Shown here piece by piece: positions 45,601 through 55,068 of a stretch of DNA of 63,127 nt (within the stretch, counting starts at the first letter, position 1; each line of letters begins with the position of its first letter). Location of the stretch: the NCBI RefSeq assembly GCF_020524325.1, contig NZ_JAIVKY010000015.1, forward strand, positions 1 to 63,127. The letters are read 5' to 3'. The notes beneath the pieces were generated by a model. It was not told the DNA's origin and ran no database searches. It was given only the letters and a program-made list of their open reading frames with translations. This stretch comes from Sutcliffiella horikoshii (GTDB lineage Bacteria > Bacillota > Bacilli > Bacillales > Bacillaceae_I). The position numbers and the translations under genes are program-made.

Positions 45601-46141
45601 GAAGCCAACTGTCATATTTTTTGGTCTCATCATCATAATCAATCGAGTTCAAAGAAAATCCATTGACTTTTTTATTCCATACAGAAATAGCCCACAAAAG
45701 TGGAGATAGCTGGAATGAATTCTTCTGATAGATGCCTTCCGAATCAGTTTTAAATGAGAACCATGCAATCTCGCTTCTTTTCGGATAGGCTATGTCTGGC
45801 TGTTCATCATGATTCTTCACAAATTTAGCAAGGTAATCAACCATGTCATTTCTTTTAATTCTACCAAAAAGGAATGACAAATCTGCCCCCTCGCCAGGAA
45901 ATCGAGAAAATTTCTCCTTGTCGGTTTTTAATTTATCAGAAAGATCAATCGAAGGCACGTTTAGACTGGTAAATATTGAAATCTTGTCCAAACTACTATC
46001 AATCAGTTCACCTCTTGTAATCTCTTTTACTACTTTTTTATTGTCTTCACTCTCCTGTGGGATATCTACTTGATTTAAAAGTTCTATCGTCTTCCAATAA
46101 TCAAGTATTTCAAGTACTTTCTTCTTCTCTATGTTTGTCAT
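42638..46141 (-). CDS. SF1 (UPF1/DNA2-like) helicase with topoisomerase-type zinc finger, putative defence gene
   Basis: A 1167-residue protein. After a unique N-terminal region (1-345) come Walker A NGPPGTGKTTLLKE (near 355-368), a long charged insert, a second RecA part with LIVDEAGQAQPQMAVGALMR and IIVGDPKQIEPV, then LFIITPFTSVKKGM, GTVHTFQGQGTDEVIF and VAATRAKYRLYIIGD. The C-terminus has a four-Cys finger CPKCGKPL...FYGCKGFPKCRYK of the topoisomerase I type. Helicase motifs are complete. No nuclease domain was recognised, which separates it from Mokosh-like (PLD) and DUF4011-Vsr-like systems. Base composition is less AT-rich than hamAB, so it was probably acquired separately. It directly follows groEL, 445 bp away. 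Confidence 0.78.
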   Translation of the reverse strand: MTNIEKKKVLEILDYWKTIELLNQVDIPQESEDNKKVVKEITRGELIDSSLDKISIFTSLNVPSIDLSDKLKTDKEKFSRFPGEGADLSFLFGRIKRNDMVDYLAKFVKNHDEQPDIAYPKRSEIAWFSFKTDSEGIYQKNSFQLSPLLWAISVWNKKVNGFSLNSIDYDDETKKYDSWLQEAEELFAVLPSVFTDIHNSYVKTITPELPADYIGLFIYDRYKNDEAKDKDENPEDYASLGKSFFLDDIVFLIYEIKSGKFGEGSDYERKVINYILSAHNKTAGIIPADCISISPKEERQKMMNFFQNTLNIKNAPLGKWPAKFMPALMQQVAVNLAIDEKAHTEIFSVNGPPGTGKTTLLKEIVSSNIVKRAELLAEAAHSDPDDAYERCSFTQGPLVSKGYFQYAPSYFRLKNDKINQYGMLVASCNNSAVENITADLPKSDDILKSLEPSKDDDESVASGLNEVHDLFDVEKSEDIEQIKVSGEIKEVRDIYFTRYANKLLNRNDCWGLVSAPFGKRANINKYCVSVLKKFINDYKLNNVREKHRKKYVEQRECFLRQLKIVKELEKELEILCDYAKSLPLTNENISEDDLDRKIKENYAYVMELEESRPRGLFGRLKKDSTRENLILEKKIEIEVLKKQKDGLSKIASYHNLLSRHSEGAEKLTPIDSSFMDGYVSLDERASTWAQVKNPWFTEHYNREREKLFLYACKLHKEFVISSKSFRQNVINLLIAWDMYDECDERMSEKDRIDAFPALIQNVFLITPVISTTFASAQTFLRDIKRPGTLGTLIVDEAGQAQPQMAVGALMRCSRAIIVGDPKQIEPVVTEETDMIKSLLTSDLLTPYKDKKISVQGFADYINSYGTFLGEDEEKEWVGCPLTVHRRCIDPMYSISNHLSYDDTMKQQTAPPKEKAVKTFILDKSYWINVKGEEQSGKKNHYVPSQGQIVLKLLEEKFKKDSSDIPKLFIITPFTSVKKGMIDALRKSDFYRREPRVSKWLKDKNIGTVHTFQGQGTDEVIFLLGCDKSSVKAANWVNKNIVNVAATRAKYRLYIIGDKEVWSCKPVKVARDTINNEIPSDNLMTMLSCLENTESVMAHAIQTAEVKKIEFTTQKMKLEVANLSENISKDCPKCGKPLVERKSKYGVFYGCKGFPKCRYKESNKKAIH

Positions 46142-46440
46142 TTCTACTCTCCTAAACTGAAAAGATCACTACTATTACTTACTGTAATAGCACTTTCTTC
46201 TGATAATTAAATATAGTGTATTCACTCTCCTCTGTTATTATCCTAAAATTTAACGTTACTATTAATTATGTAAATAGATTTTCTACAAAATTCCTAATAA
46301 AACCTAATTTTACTTTTTTTCTCTAAATTCATTATATATCAAATCCATCAAATTCTCTTCAAATTCCCGCTATTGTTTCTAAACAGGACAAATCCATTGA
46401 CTTCAATGTGAAATTCTACAATTTCCCTATACTCAACGTA
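46142..46440. other. AT-rich spacer between SF1 helicase and the groEL terminator
   Basis: About 300 bp upstream of the helicase gene (minus strand). Very AT-rich; the helicase promoter should be here but none stood out. No gene or repeat seen. Confidence 0.4.
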
Positions 46441-48233
<1,793 letters not shown>

Positions 48234-48287
48234 TTAGGAAATTTAAAATTTTATAAGTAATGCGGCAACTCTCTGGCCGCTAGTTGA

Positions 48288-48575
48288 TTATTTGCTTACT
48301 ACTGCAAGTACGTCTGTTTCTTTAAGGATTAGAAGTTCTCTTCCTTCGAATTTCACTTCAGTTCCTGCGTATTTAGAGAAGATAACGCTGTCGCCTTCTG
48401 CTACTTCAAGCGCTACACGCTCTCCGCTTTCTAGTACGCGGCCAGATCCTACTGCTACTACTTTACCTTCTTGAGGTTTTTCTTTCGCAGAGTCCGGTAA
48501 TACGATACCACTTGCCGTTTTTTCCTCTGATTGAACAAGTTCAATTACAATGCGATCGCCTAATGGCTTTAACAT
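48288..48575 (-). CDS. groES: Co-chaperonin GroES
   Basis: The 10-kDa lid of the GroEL chamber. 95 residues beginning [15 protein letters not shown], with the mobile loop [18 protein letters not shown] (about 16-33) and [20 protein letters not shown] near the end. The ATG at 48575 follows AAGGAGG by 8 bp; the frame is open further upstream but without family similarity. First gene of the operon; 69 bp separate it from groEL. Confidence 0.98.
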   Translation of the reverse strand: MLKPLGDRIVIELVQSEEKTASGIVLPDSAKEKPQEGKVVAVGSGRVLESGERVALEVAEGDSVIFSKYAGTEVKFEGRELLILKETDVLAVVSK

Positions 48576-48613
48576 GAAAACAACCTCCTTGGTTTCATAT
48601 GTAATATTTTTTA

Positions 48614-48640
48614 TTAGCACTCTTATCACTTGAGTGCTAA
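48614..48640 (-). promoter_or_regulatory. CIRCE element (HrcA operator)
   Basis: A perfect CIRCE: TTAGCACTC, 9-bp spacer, GAGTGCTAA. It sits between the groES promoter and the start codon, the classical place for HrcA repression of the heat-shock chaperonin operon. Confidence 0.98.
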
Positions 48641-48650
48641 CACAATTATT

Positions 48651-48679
48651 ATAATAATGAATCTGCTTCTGTTTTGCAA
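48651..48679 (-). promoter_or_regulatory. groESL promoter
   Basis: Minus strand: -35 TTGCAA (48679-48674), 17-bp spacer, -10 TATTAT (48656-48651), directly upstream of CIRCE. Confidence 0.8.
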
Positions 48680-48856
48680 GTATCTTTATCTAAAAAATTT
48701 TCGACTTGCAACCCTTTTCATTATCTTCATGTGCTTGGAGGTTTAAACGTATTCTTTTCGTAAAATCGGCGCATTCAGGGAAACCTTATCGTTATAAGGA
48801 CATATAGATTATATGGTACAATACGAAAAGTGAATAATGCATAAGAGGAGCTTAGT

Positions 48857-49603
48857 ATGACAAAAAACTATTGGTTGGTCATTATTACATATGTCCTGAT
48901 GCAGCTGTCCGGATTGCTTGGGTACCCGCTGTTGATCTGGCTTGGCGTCGGGGAAGGCATGGAGCGCGCCACCAGAGAGCCTTATCTCATCGGCGTCTGG
49001 GCATTTATCAGTTTTACGATAGGTTTGGCCATTGTTGCCTGGATACTCCGTAACGAATGGACCAAAGGGGATTTCCGAGGCGAAACGGCTTCCATCCCGA
49101 AAACAGTTCTTTGGGCGGCTGTTGGCTTCCCGCTTGCACTGATTGGGCAGGCTGTGGCGGCACAGATTGAGTTGCAGATTTTCGGCATTCAACCTGGCTC
49201 TGAAAATACACAAGAAATCATGGGATTTGTGACGGCATTCCCAGTCATGATTTTTGCCGTTGCTGTCGCTGGACCAATATTAGAGGAAATCATTTTCCGA
49301 AAGATCATTTTCGGTGCCATCTATAAGAAGTTTAACTTTGTCATCGCGCTGACGGTGAGTTCCCTGCTTTTTGCCGTGGTCCATCAAGATTTCAAGCATC
49401 TACTCATATACTTTGTCATGGGAGGCATTTTCGCTTTCCTATATGTAAAAACAAACCGTATCATCGTTCCAATCATCGCCCACGTTGCCATGAACTCGTT
49501 CGTGGTCACCGTGCAATATGTATTCCGAGATGATATAGAAGAAATGATGCGTCAAATGGAAGAAATGCAGAAGAACTTACCGAATTTCATTTCGTTCTTT
49601 TAA
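48857..49603 (+). CDS. ydiL: CPBP-family intramembrane metalloprotease YdiL
   Basis: A 248-residue membrane protein of the CPBP (ABI) family, relatives of the CAAX prenyl protease Rce1. Motif 1 is LEEIIFRK (EExxxR, near 144-151), motif 2 VHQDFKHLL (near 175) and motif 3 AHVAMNSFVV (near 212). About seven hydrophobic helices. AGAGGAG lies 7 bp before the ATG. Divergent from groESL and followed by ydiK, the same order as in B. subtilis. Substrate unknown; some relatives protect against bacteriocins. Confidence 0.92.
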   Translation: MTKNYWLVIITYVLMQLSGLLGYPLLIWLGVGEGMERATREPYLIGVWAFISFTIGLAIVAWILRNEWTKGDFRGETASIPKTVLWAAVGFPLALIGQAVAAQIELQIFGIQPGSENTQEIMGFVTAFPVMIFAVAVAGPILEEIIFRKIIFGAIYKKFNFVIALTVSSLLFAVVHQDFKHLLIYFVMGGIFAFLYVKTNRIIVPIIAHVAMNSFVVTVQYVFRDDIEEMMRQMEEMQKNLPNFISFF

Positions 49604-49645
49604 ACAGCTCTCCGCTAGAGCTGAACTTACCTGGAGGATTTGCAC

Positions 49646-49852
49646 ATGAAAATAACACCATTACGAATGGTTTTCTTCTATGCGATCATGGGCAGCTTGT
49701 TCTTGTACCTGGCGATTGTTTCCGTGAAGGATACCATCTGGCACTGGCACACGGTTTTGCTGATGCTCATCGCCACCTTTGACTTTGGTGTAGCTATTCG
49801 GTCTTTTTTGCTACATCAGAAGATTAAAGAGATACAACAGAAGAAAAAGTGA
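49646..49852 (+). CDS. ydiK: Small membrane protein YdiK
   Basis: A 68-residue protein with two transmembrane helices (about 8-28 and 35-57) and a basic tail KIKEIQQKKK. Position next to ydiL and size match B. subtilis YdiK; function unknown. The ATG at 49646 follows GGAGG by 8 bp. Probably co-transcribed with ydiL, 42 bp upstream, and followed by a terminator. Confidence 0.85.
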   Translation: MKITPLRMVFFYAIMGSLFLYLAIVSVKDTIWHWHTVLLMLIATFDFGVAIRSFLLHQKIKEIQQKKK

Positions 49853-49856
49853 TTGG

Positions 49857-49892
49857 AGACTCGTACCTGGATTTGGGGTGCGGGTTTTTTTG
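49857..49892 (+). terminator. Terminator after ydiL-ydiK
   Basis: Hairpin ACTCGTACC/GGTGCGGGT around an 8-nt loop (G-T pairs included), followed by TTTTTTTG. Confidence 0.85.
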
Positions 49893-49989
49893 ATTTTTCT
49901 AGAATAGCTTTTGGGTGATTAGGAGGTTTGCATTTCTTGAAATGGTTTTAAATGCTTTTCCCCCTAATAAATGAAGTCATCTTGTTGGT

Positions 49990-50105
49990 TGTAGTGGAAG
50001 GCGCGCAGACGCCCGCGGGAGGAAGGGACAGGTGAGACCCCGCAACGGAGTGAGGAGGCTCACGGACCGCCCGCAGGCAAGCGAAGCGCCTGGAACGGAG
50101 ACCAA
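49990..50105 (+). repeat. GC-rich Bacillus-type interspersed repeat, copy 2
   Basis: Contains GCAGACGCCCGCGGGAGGAA, GTGAGACCCCGCAACGGAG, GAGGAGGCTCACGGACCGCC and GCAAGCGAAGCGCCTGGAAC in the same order as the minus-strand reading of 25705-25850. Strongly GC-rich compared with its surroundings. Lies between the convergent ydiK and tatC genes. Confidence 0.8.
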
Positions 50106-50120
50106 TAGTTTCTATATACA

Positions 50121-50168
50121 TTAAATAAAACAAGCCCGCCCCTTCTCAAAAAAAGGGACGAGCCTGCC
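50121..50168 (-). terminator. Terminator after tatC
   Basis: Minus-strand hairpin CAGGCTCGTCCCTT/AAGGGGCGGGCTTG with loop TTTTTGAG, followed by TTTTATTTAA. It begins 6 bp after the tatC stop. Confidence 0.88.
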
Positions 50169-50173
50169 ACATC

Positions 50174-50932
50174 TTAATTATTCATCTTCTCTTCCTGCTC
50201 CATCAACGCTGCCGCTTTCTGCGCTTTTCGATAAGAAACGCGAGAGATCACAATGCTAATCTCATATAGCAAAAACAACGGAACGGTTACCATCAAATGC
50301 GAGATCAGTTCTGGCGGTGTAATCAATCCTCCGACCACAAGCAGACCGAAGTAAGCGAACTTACGGATCTCCACCAAGAACGATGGTGTAATGAGGCCTA
50401 GCCTTGTTAAGAACATCACAATAACAGGCATTTGAAATAGTAATCCGAACGGTAAGGTCAGTTGAAACAAGAATTGAAAGTATTCGTTGATTCCGATTAC
50501 CTGGTTAATTTCCAACCGGTCTGCAAGCCTACCCATGAAATCCACGACAAACGGGAATAAAATGAAGTAAGAGAAAGCTAGTCCGCTTAAAAACAGGAAA
50601 ATGGAAATTGGTATATAGCTTAACGTTACTCTCCGTTCTTTTTCTAACAAACCCGGGCTGATGAAGGCCCAAAGCTGATAGAGTGTGACGGGGAACGTTA
50701 TGATAAATGCAATCAAAAAGGCGAATTGCATAAAGATCTTGATGGGGTCTGTCATACGAAAGGCGTTCATCGTCAGCTCTTTCGCTTCATCTGTTTGCTG
50801 TAAATAGACAATGATCGGTTCGGCCAAGAAGAAGCCGCCGATTGCCGAAACGAAAAAGAAGGATGCTGTGATGATGATTCTTTTTCGGAGCTCGCCTATA
50901 TGGTCATACACCGACATTTCTCTATCTAGCAT
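50174..50932 (-). CDS. tatC: Twin-arginine translocase subunit TatC
   Basis: The membrane receptor of the Tat pathway, which binds twin-arginine signal peptides and exports folded proteins. 252 residues with six helices; the N-terminal SVYDHIGELRKRIIITAS and the FIKIF/TDPIKIFMQFAFLIAF region are typical. Directly follows tatA (17 bp) and is the equivalent of B. subtilis TatCY by position between rex and ydiK. ATG at 50932 after AAGGATG. Its own terminator follows. Confidence 0.95.
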   Translation of the reverse strand: MLDREMSVYDHIGELRKRIIITASFFFVSAIGGFFLAEPIIVYLQQTDEAKELTMNAFRMTDPIKIFMQFAFLIAFIITFPVTLYQLWAFISPGLLEKERRVTLSYIPISIFLFLSGLAFSYFILFPFVVDFMGRLADRLEINQVIGINEYFQFLFQLTLPFGLLFQMPVIVMFLTRLGLITPSFLVEIRKFAYFGLLVVGGLITPPELISHLMVTVPLFLLYEISIVISRVSYRKAQKAAALMEQEEKMNN

Positions 50933-50949
50933 ATATGTTCATCCTTACA

Positions 50950-51141
50950 TTACTTCGTTTCTTCTTTTTTCTCTTTAGCGTCGTCGTCATCGGCCAATCC
51001 TTTAGTTGCGTTTTTAAATTCGCGCAATGTGTTCCCTGCTGCTTTCCCAAGTTGAGGCAACTTGCTTGGACCGAAAATAAGTAGTGCTACAAATACAATA
51101 AGTAAGAGGCTTCCCATTCCTAATGATCCCATATTTGACAC
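50950..51141 (-). CDS. tatA: Twin-arginine translocase subunit TatA
   Basis: A 63-residue pore-forming Tat subunit: one membrane helix (about 9-23), then FGPSKLPQLGKAAGNTLREF (the FGPxxLP hinge and amphipathic helix) and a charged tail DDDDAKEKKEETK. GGAGG lies about 8 bp before the ATG. Forms a two-gene operon with tatC, equivalent to tatAY-tatCY of B. subtilis by position. Confidence 0.96.
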   Translation of the reverse strand: MSNMGSLGMGSLLLIVFVALLIFGPSKLPQLGKAAGNTLREFKNATKGLADDDDAKEKKEETK

Positions 51142-51172
51142 CTCCTCGAAATATTCTTATTCTACAACTTTT

Positions 51173-51811
51173 TTACTCGCTTGGATAGTGCTTGAGAAAA
51201 TATACCAATGACTGCAGTTCCACCGCTAGATCAATGTGATGGATACGTATCTCTTCCGGAACATTGATACGGGCCGGTGTAAAGTTCAGTATGCCCTTTA
51301 CGCCCTTTTCTACAAGTCTATCCGCTATTGGCTGTGCTACCGGAGCCGGAACCGTCAAGATGGCTACCGTAACATTCTCGGGCATTTGTTCTTCAATATC
51401 GTCTAAATGATAAACAGGGACTCCTCCGATTTCCGAGCCGATCTTAGACTCGTCCACATCAAAGGCCATCACTATTTTCGTATTATTGTTTTTCATAAAA
51501 TTATAATGTAGGAAGGCGGTTCCTAAATTACCTACACCTATTAGAGTAACATATGTCAATTCGTCTTGGTCGAGCGTTTTCCTGAAAAAAGTTAACAAAT
51601 ATTGAACATTATATCCATATCCCTTTTTCCCCAACGCGCCAAAGTAACTGAAGTCCCGGCGGATCGTGGCACTGTCCACCTTTACCGCTTCACTTAGCTC
51701 CGCAGAAGAGACCCGCTGCTTGCCAGACGAATGCAAGTTCTGGATGAAACGATAATATAACGGCAGGCGCTTTGCCGTAGCCTGTGGAATTTTCATTTGT
51801 TCGTTATTCAT
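51173..51811 (-). CDS. rex: Redox-sensing transcriptional repressor Rex
   Basis: A 212-residue repressor that senses the NADH/NAD+ ratio and releases fermentation and respiration genes when NADH rises. N-terminal winged helix with [26 protein letters not shown] (written in parts: [22 protein letters not shown]), then the Rossmann domain with [14 protein letters not shown] (near 88-101) and [10 protein letters not shown]. Length is normal for Rex. The ATG follows GGGGGAG by 5 bp. Located upstream of tatAC as in B. subtilis (ydiH). Confidence 0.96.
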   Translation of the reverse strand: MNNEQMKIPQATAKRLPLYYRFIQNLHSSGKQRVSSAELSEAVKVDSATIRRDFSYFGALGKKGYGYNVQYLLTFFRKTLDQDELTYVTLIGVGNLGTAFLHYNFMKNNNTKIVMAFDVDESKIGSEIGGVPVYHLDDIEEQMPENVTVAILTVPAPVAQPIADRLVEKGVKGILNFTPARINVPEEIRIHHIDLAVELQSLVYFLKHYPSE

Positions 51812-51940
51812 TTTACTCCCCCATTTGTCGAACCTGTTTGCCTTTCTATTCTAACACGGAACGAAAACGATTACATTTCTATGTCTATACTTATTTTCCT
51901 GCCTTTGGGCCCTAAAGGTCGTTGCTCGAATTTCGGAGCT

Positions 51941-52092
51941 CGGGCCGAAACCGAATCGGGCGAAAATTTGGATTTACGGGCGATTTTCGAGTGGAATCGG
52001 GCGATTTTTCAGATTTACGGGCGATAATTGCCACTAATCGGGCAAAAATAAAAAAATACGGGCGATAATCTCGAATTACGGGCGATTCGTCT
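51941..52092. repeat. 20/21-bp tandem array (CGGGCGA family)
   Basis: CGGGCGA recurs at 51957, 51977, 51998, 52018, 52039 (CGGGCAA), 52059 and 52079, with an outlying CGGGCCGA at 51941. Spacings are 20, 21, 20, 21, 20, 20. Preceding bases alternate between AATCGGG and TTACGGG, so the true unit is about 41 bp with two half-units. Lies in the divergent gap between rex and ydiF. The intervening bases are AT-rich and diverged. Confidence 0.92.
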
Positions 52093-52187
52093 AAAACCAG
52101 CCCCTCCCTCAAAACCAGATACCCAAAATCTTGATGTAAACCCCAAAGAAAGATACACTTAACCTAGAATTACACGAGGTGAAGATG

Positions 52188-54122
52188 ATGATTATTTTAC
52201 AGGTAAATCAGCTGACCAAATATTTCGGCGCTGACCTTATTTTATCGAATATAAAACTAGAAGTACAATCCAAAGATAGAATTGCCCTTGTGGGACGCAA
52301 CGGGGCAGGCAAATCTACTCTATTAAAAATCATATCCAATCAGCTATCCTTTGATTCAGGAGACCTGATTAAACCTAAAGGCGTGTCGATCGGCTATCTT
52401 GCGCAGGACACGGGCTTGCAGACTGAGCGCTCGATCTGGGACGAGATGCTGACCGTATTCACGGGCCTGCGCGAACTCGAAACACAGATGCGCACACTCG
52501 AAGCGAAAATGGGAGATCCCGCTTATTTTGAAGATGAAGTAGCGTATGCTCGCATTCTCAAAGAATATGACGAGGTGCAAGAAGCCTTCAAACAAAAAGG
52601 CGGCTTTCAATATGAAGCAGATATCCGCTCCGTCCTGCACGGACTGCGCTTTTCCGAGTACGATTACCAAACACCAATCGAAACATTAAGTGGCGGACAA
52701 CGTACCCGCCTGGCACTAGCGAAATTGCTTTTGACCAAACCCGACCTGCTTATTCTCGATGAGCCAACCAACCACTTGGACATCGACACCCTTTCCTGGC
52801 TGGAGAACTATCTGCAAGGCTACCCTGGTGCCCTGCTGATTGTTTCCCATGACCGTTATTTCTTGGACAAGGTCGTCAACATTGTATACGAAATCTCGCG
52901 CAAGCAGTCCGCGAAGTTTATCGGAAACTACAGCAAGTATCTGGAACAGAAGGCAGAACAGTATGAACGTGAAATGAAAATGTTTGAGAAGCAGCAAGAC
53001 GAGATTGCCAAGCTGCAAGATTTTGTCGCAAAGAACTTGGCACGTGCCTCTACGACCAAACGTGCCCAAAGCCGTCGCAGGCAGCTGGAGAAAATGGAAG
53101 TGATGGACCGTCCGAAAGGCGATGAAAAATCTGCCTCCATCATGTTCGATATCGATCGCCAGAGTGGCAACGATGTTCTAAAAGCGAAAGATTTGTCCGT
53201 TTCCTATGATACGAATCCTGTCTTCCGTCATGTCGACTTTTCCATGAGTCGCGGCGACAGTGTCGCACTTGTTGGGCCAAATGGGATCGGGAAGTCTACC
53301 TTATTAAAGACGCTTGTCCGAAAACTAAAGCCGCTCGAGGGTACCTTCTCCTTTGGCGCCAATGTGTCTATCAGCTACTACGATCAGCAGCAGGCAGATC
53401 TTACTTCCAACAAAACCGTTCTAGCGGAGCTTTGGGATGAATATCCTCAAAAAATGGAGAAAGAGATCCGGACCGTTCTAGGAAACTTCCTATTTTCCGG
53501 AGATGACGTGCTGAAGCCTGTTTCTACATTGAGTGGTGGCGAAAAGGCGCGGCTTGCCCTTTCCAAGCTGATGATGGAACGCTCAAACGTGCTGATTCTC
53601 GATGAGCCTACCAACCACTTGGACTTGGACAGCAAGGAGATCCTTGAGAATGCCTTGATTGATTATCCCGGCACGATTCTCTTCGTGTCCCATGACCGTT
53701 ATTTTATCAACCGGTTGGCGACGAAGGTCTATGAACTGAGTACGGTTGGCGCAACAGAGTACCTTGGTGACTATGACTATTATGTAGAGAAAAAAGAAGA
53801 GGCGTTGGAGCTTGAGCGATTGGAAGCAGAGACGGCTACTTCTAAAAAGGTCACTTCAACCGCAACTACTGAGGCACCTGAGAAAATGAGTTACGAACAG
53901 GAAAAAGAAGCAAAGCGTCTCGAACGCCAGCGTAAACGCCGTGTGGAAGAGATCGAAAAAGAGATGGAAGAGCTCGAACAGAAAATCGAGAATAACGAAA
54001 GCGAGCTTTGCTTGCCTGAAGTTTATCAGGACCATGAAAAAGTGCTGGAGCTGAACACAGCGAATGAAGCGTTTCAAGAAAGGCTGCTTGCGTTGATGGA
54101 GGAATGGGAAGAACTTGTTTAA
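52188..54122 (+). CDS. ydiF: ABC-F family ATPase (YdiF)
   Basis: A 644-residue ABC-F protein of the ribosome-associated type, without membrane segments. First ATPase: GRNGAGKSTLL, LSGGQRTRLALAK, LLILDEPTNHLDI; second: GPNGIGKSTLL, LSGGEKARLALSK, VLILDEPTNHLDL. They are joined by the charged P-site tRNA interaction linker (about 245-325, KMFEKQQDEIAKLQDF and following), and a C-terminal coiled coil rich in Glu, Lys and Arg ends the protein. Family members rescue or tune translating ribosomes. The ATG at 52188 follows GAGGTG by 6 bp; upstream GTG and ATG codons overlap that site. Same neighbourhood as ydiF in B. subtilis. Confidence 0.93.
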   Translation: MIILQVNQLTKYFGADLILSNIKLEVQSKDRIALVGRNGAGKSTLLKIISNQLSFDSGDLIKPKGVSIGYLAQDTGLQTERSIWDEMLTVFTGLRELETQMRTLEAKMGDPAYFEDEVAYARILKEYDEVQEAFKQKGGFQYEADIRSVLHGLRFSEYDYQTPIETLSGGQRTRLALAKLLLTKPDLLILDEPTNHLDIDTLSWLENYLQGYPGALLIVSHDRYFLDKVVNIVYEISRKQSAKFIGNYSKYLEQKAEQYEREMKMFEKQQDEIAKLQDFVAKNLARASTTKRAQSRRRQLEKMEVMDRPKGDEKSASIMFDIDRQSGNDVLKAKDLSVSYDTNPVFRHVDFSMSRGDSVALVGPNGIGKSTLLKTLVRKLKPLEGTFSFGANVSISYYDQQQADLTSNKTVLAELWDEYPQKMEKEIRTVLGNFLFSGDDVLKPVSTLSGGEKARLALSKLMMERSNVLILDEPTNHLDLDSKEILENALIDYPGTILFVSHDRYFINRLATKVYELSTVGATEYLGDYDYYVEKKEEALELERLEAETATSKKVTSTATTEAPEKMSYEQEKEAKRLERQRKRRVEEIEKEMEELEQKIENNESELCLPEVYQDHEKVLELNTANEAFQERLLALMEEWEELV

Positions 54123-54140
54123 GTTGGTTAGGGGGATTAG

Positions 54141-54323
54141 ATGAATAGATTTTTCTCGATTGTATTATTAATGGTCATTATTATGAACACAATTAGATAC
54201 TTTTACTATATCTTTACCGGCCCGATTGAGGCGTATTATTTTGTCATGTTGGCTATCAACCTTGCAGGATTGTGCCTTGGGATTTACTATTTATTTTTCC
54301 AAAAGAAAAAACAGCGAAACTAG
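54141..54323 (+). CDS. Small two-helix membrane protein (60 aa)
   Basis: Begins MNRFFSIVLLMVIIMNTIRY, contains a second helix (YYFVMLAINLAGLCLGIYYL) and ends KKKQRN. GGGGG lies 5 bp before the ATG, 18 bp after the ydiF stop, so it is probably co-transcribed with ydiF. Followed by a terminator. Family not recognised. Confidence 0.7.
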   Translation: MNRFFSIVLLMVIIMNTIRYFYYIFTGPIEAYYFVMLAINLAGLCLGIYYLFFQKKKQRN

Positions 54324-54327
54324 CAAA

Positions 54328-54355
54328 AAACCGCACAGATTGGACTGTGCGGTTT
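54328..54355. terminator. Bidirectional terminator between convergent genes
   Basis: Hairpin AAACCGCACAG/CTGTGCGGTTT with a 6-nt loop; T-rich on the plus side (TTTTG) and A-rich upstream, so it can serve both the ydiF transcript and the convergent ABC operon. Confidence 0.9.
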
Positions 54356-54366
54356 TGTTATATTCT

Positions 54367-55068
54367 CTATCTCGTCGCACTAGGCAAAGTGGAAGCCTTC
54401 CTCAGCATGCCCCAATTCGGCAGGAAAGCGAGTAGTGCCACAGCCACCAGCAAAGAAAAGTTAAGGCCAATCTTCCACCCTTCCATATCTACCAAAGCAT
54501 CTAACAAGAAATCTCTCGTAGTCGGAAGAAGCAAAGCAATTGCAAGCAGCGCCAATGTTCCAAACCCGCCAATCAAACCAAGGCGATAAAAGATAGTGCC
54601 AAGCAAGAAGCCAATTGATAATAGGAGGAAACAGATGATCAAATCTATAAATAGTTGGTTATACCAGGTGTTTGCCAAAGTTGTCATCTCCACCGTATGG
54701 TAAGTGAGAAAGCTTCCGCTTGCTGCAATGCTTACAAGCCCGTCAAAAATGCTCTTGATGATGACATGAACAGTGGAAAACACCACTGCCACGACCGCGC
54801 AATAAATCAGAACACTGAGCAAGTATTGGTTTCTCGTCGCGCCAAACTTAATGCAATAAGGGAAGGTCTCTTTTGTTGTCAAAAATCCCGTAATCCCGCA
54901 GAAAATATAGATGGCCATGCTTGTGGAAACAACCATCGTCGTGTCAAAGGAAAGGACGATTAGGAACATGGCCGTCAAACTGAGCAACAGAATGGACCAA
55001 AACACCATAAACGAAAACCGCATATCCACAGCCAAGTAATAAAGTACAGCCTTCATATCTTTAAGCAT
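54367..55068 (-). CDS. ABC transporter membrane protein (ABC-2 type)
   Basis: A 233-residue hydrophobic protein with six predicted helices (about 20-40, 45-62, 82-105, 135-160, 170-190, 205-222). It overlaps the stop of the ATPase gene by 8 bp. Third gene of a GntR-ATPase-permease operon of the YtrABC/YhcF type. Such small exporters often respond to cell-wall antibiotics in bacilli; the substrate here is unknown. Confidence 0.82.
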   Translation of the reverse strand: MLKDMKAVLYYLAVDMRFSFMVFWSILLLSLTAMFLIVLSFDTTMVVSTSMAIYIFCGITGFLTTKETFPYCIKFGATRNQYLLSVLIYCAVVAVVFSTVHVIIKSIFDGLVSIAASGSFLTYHTVEMTTLANTWYNQLFIDLIICFLLLSIGFLLGTIFYRLGLIGGFGTLALLAIALLLPTTRDFLLDALVDMEGWKIGLNFSLLVAVALLAFLPNWGMLRKASTLPSATR

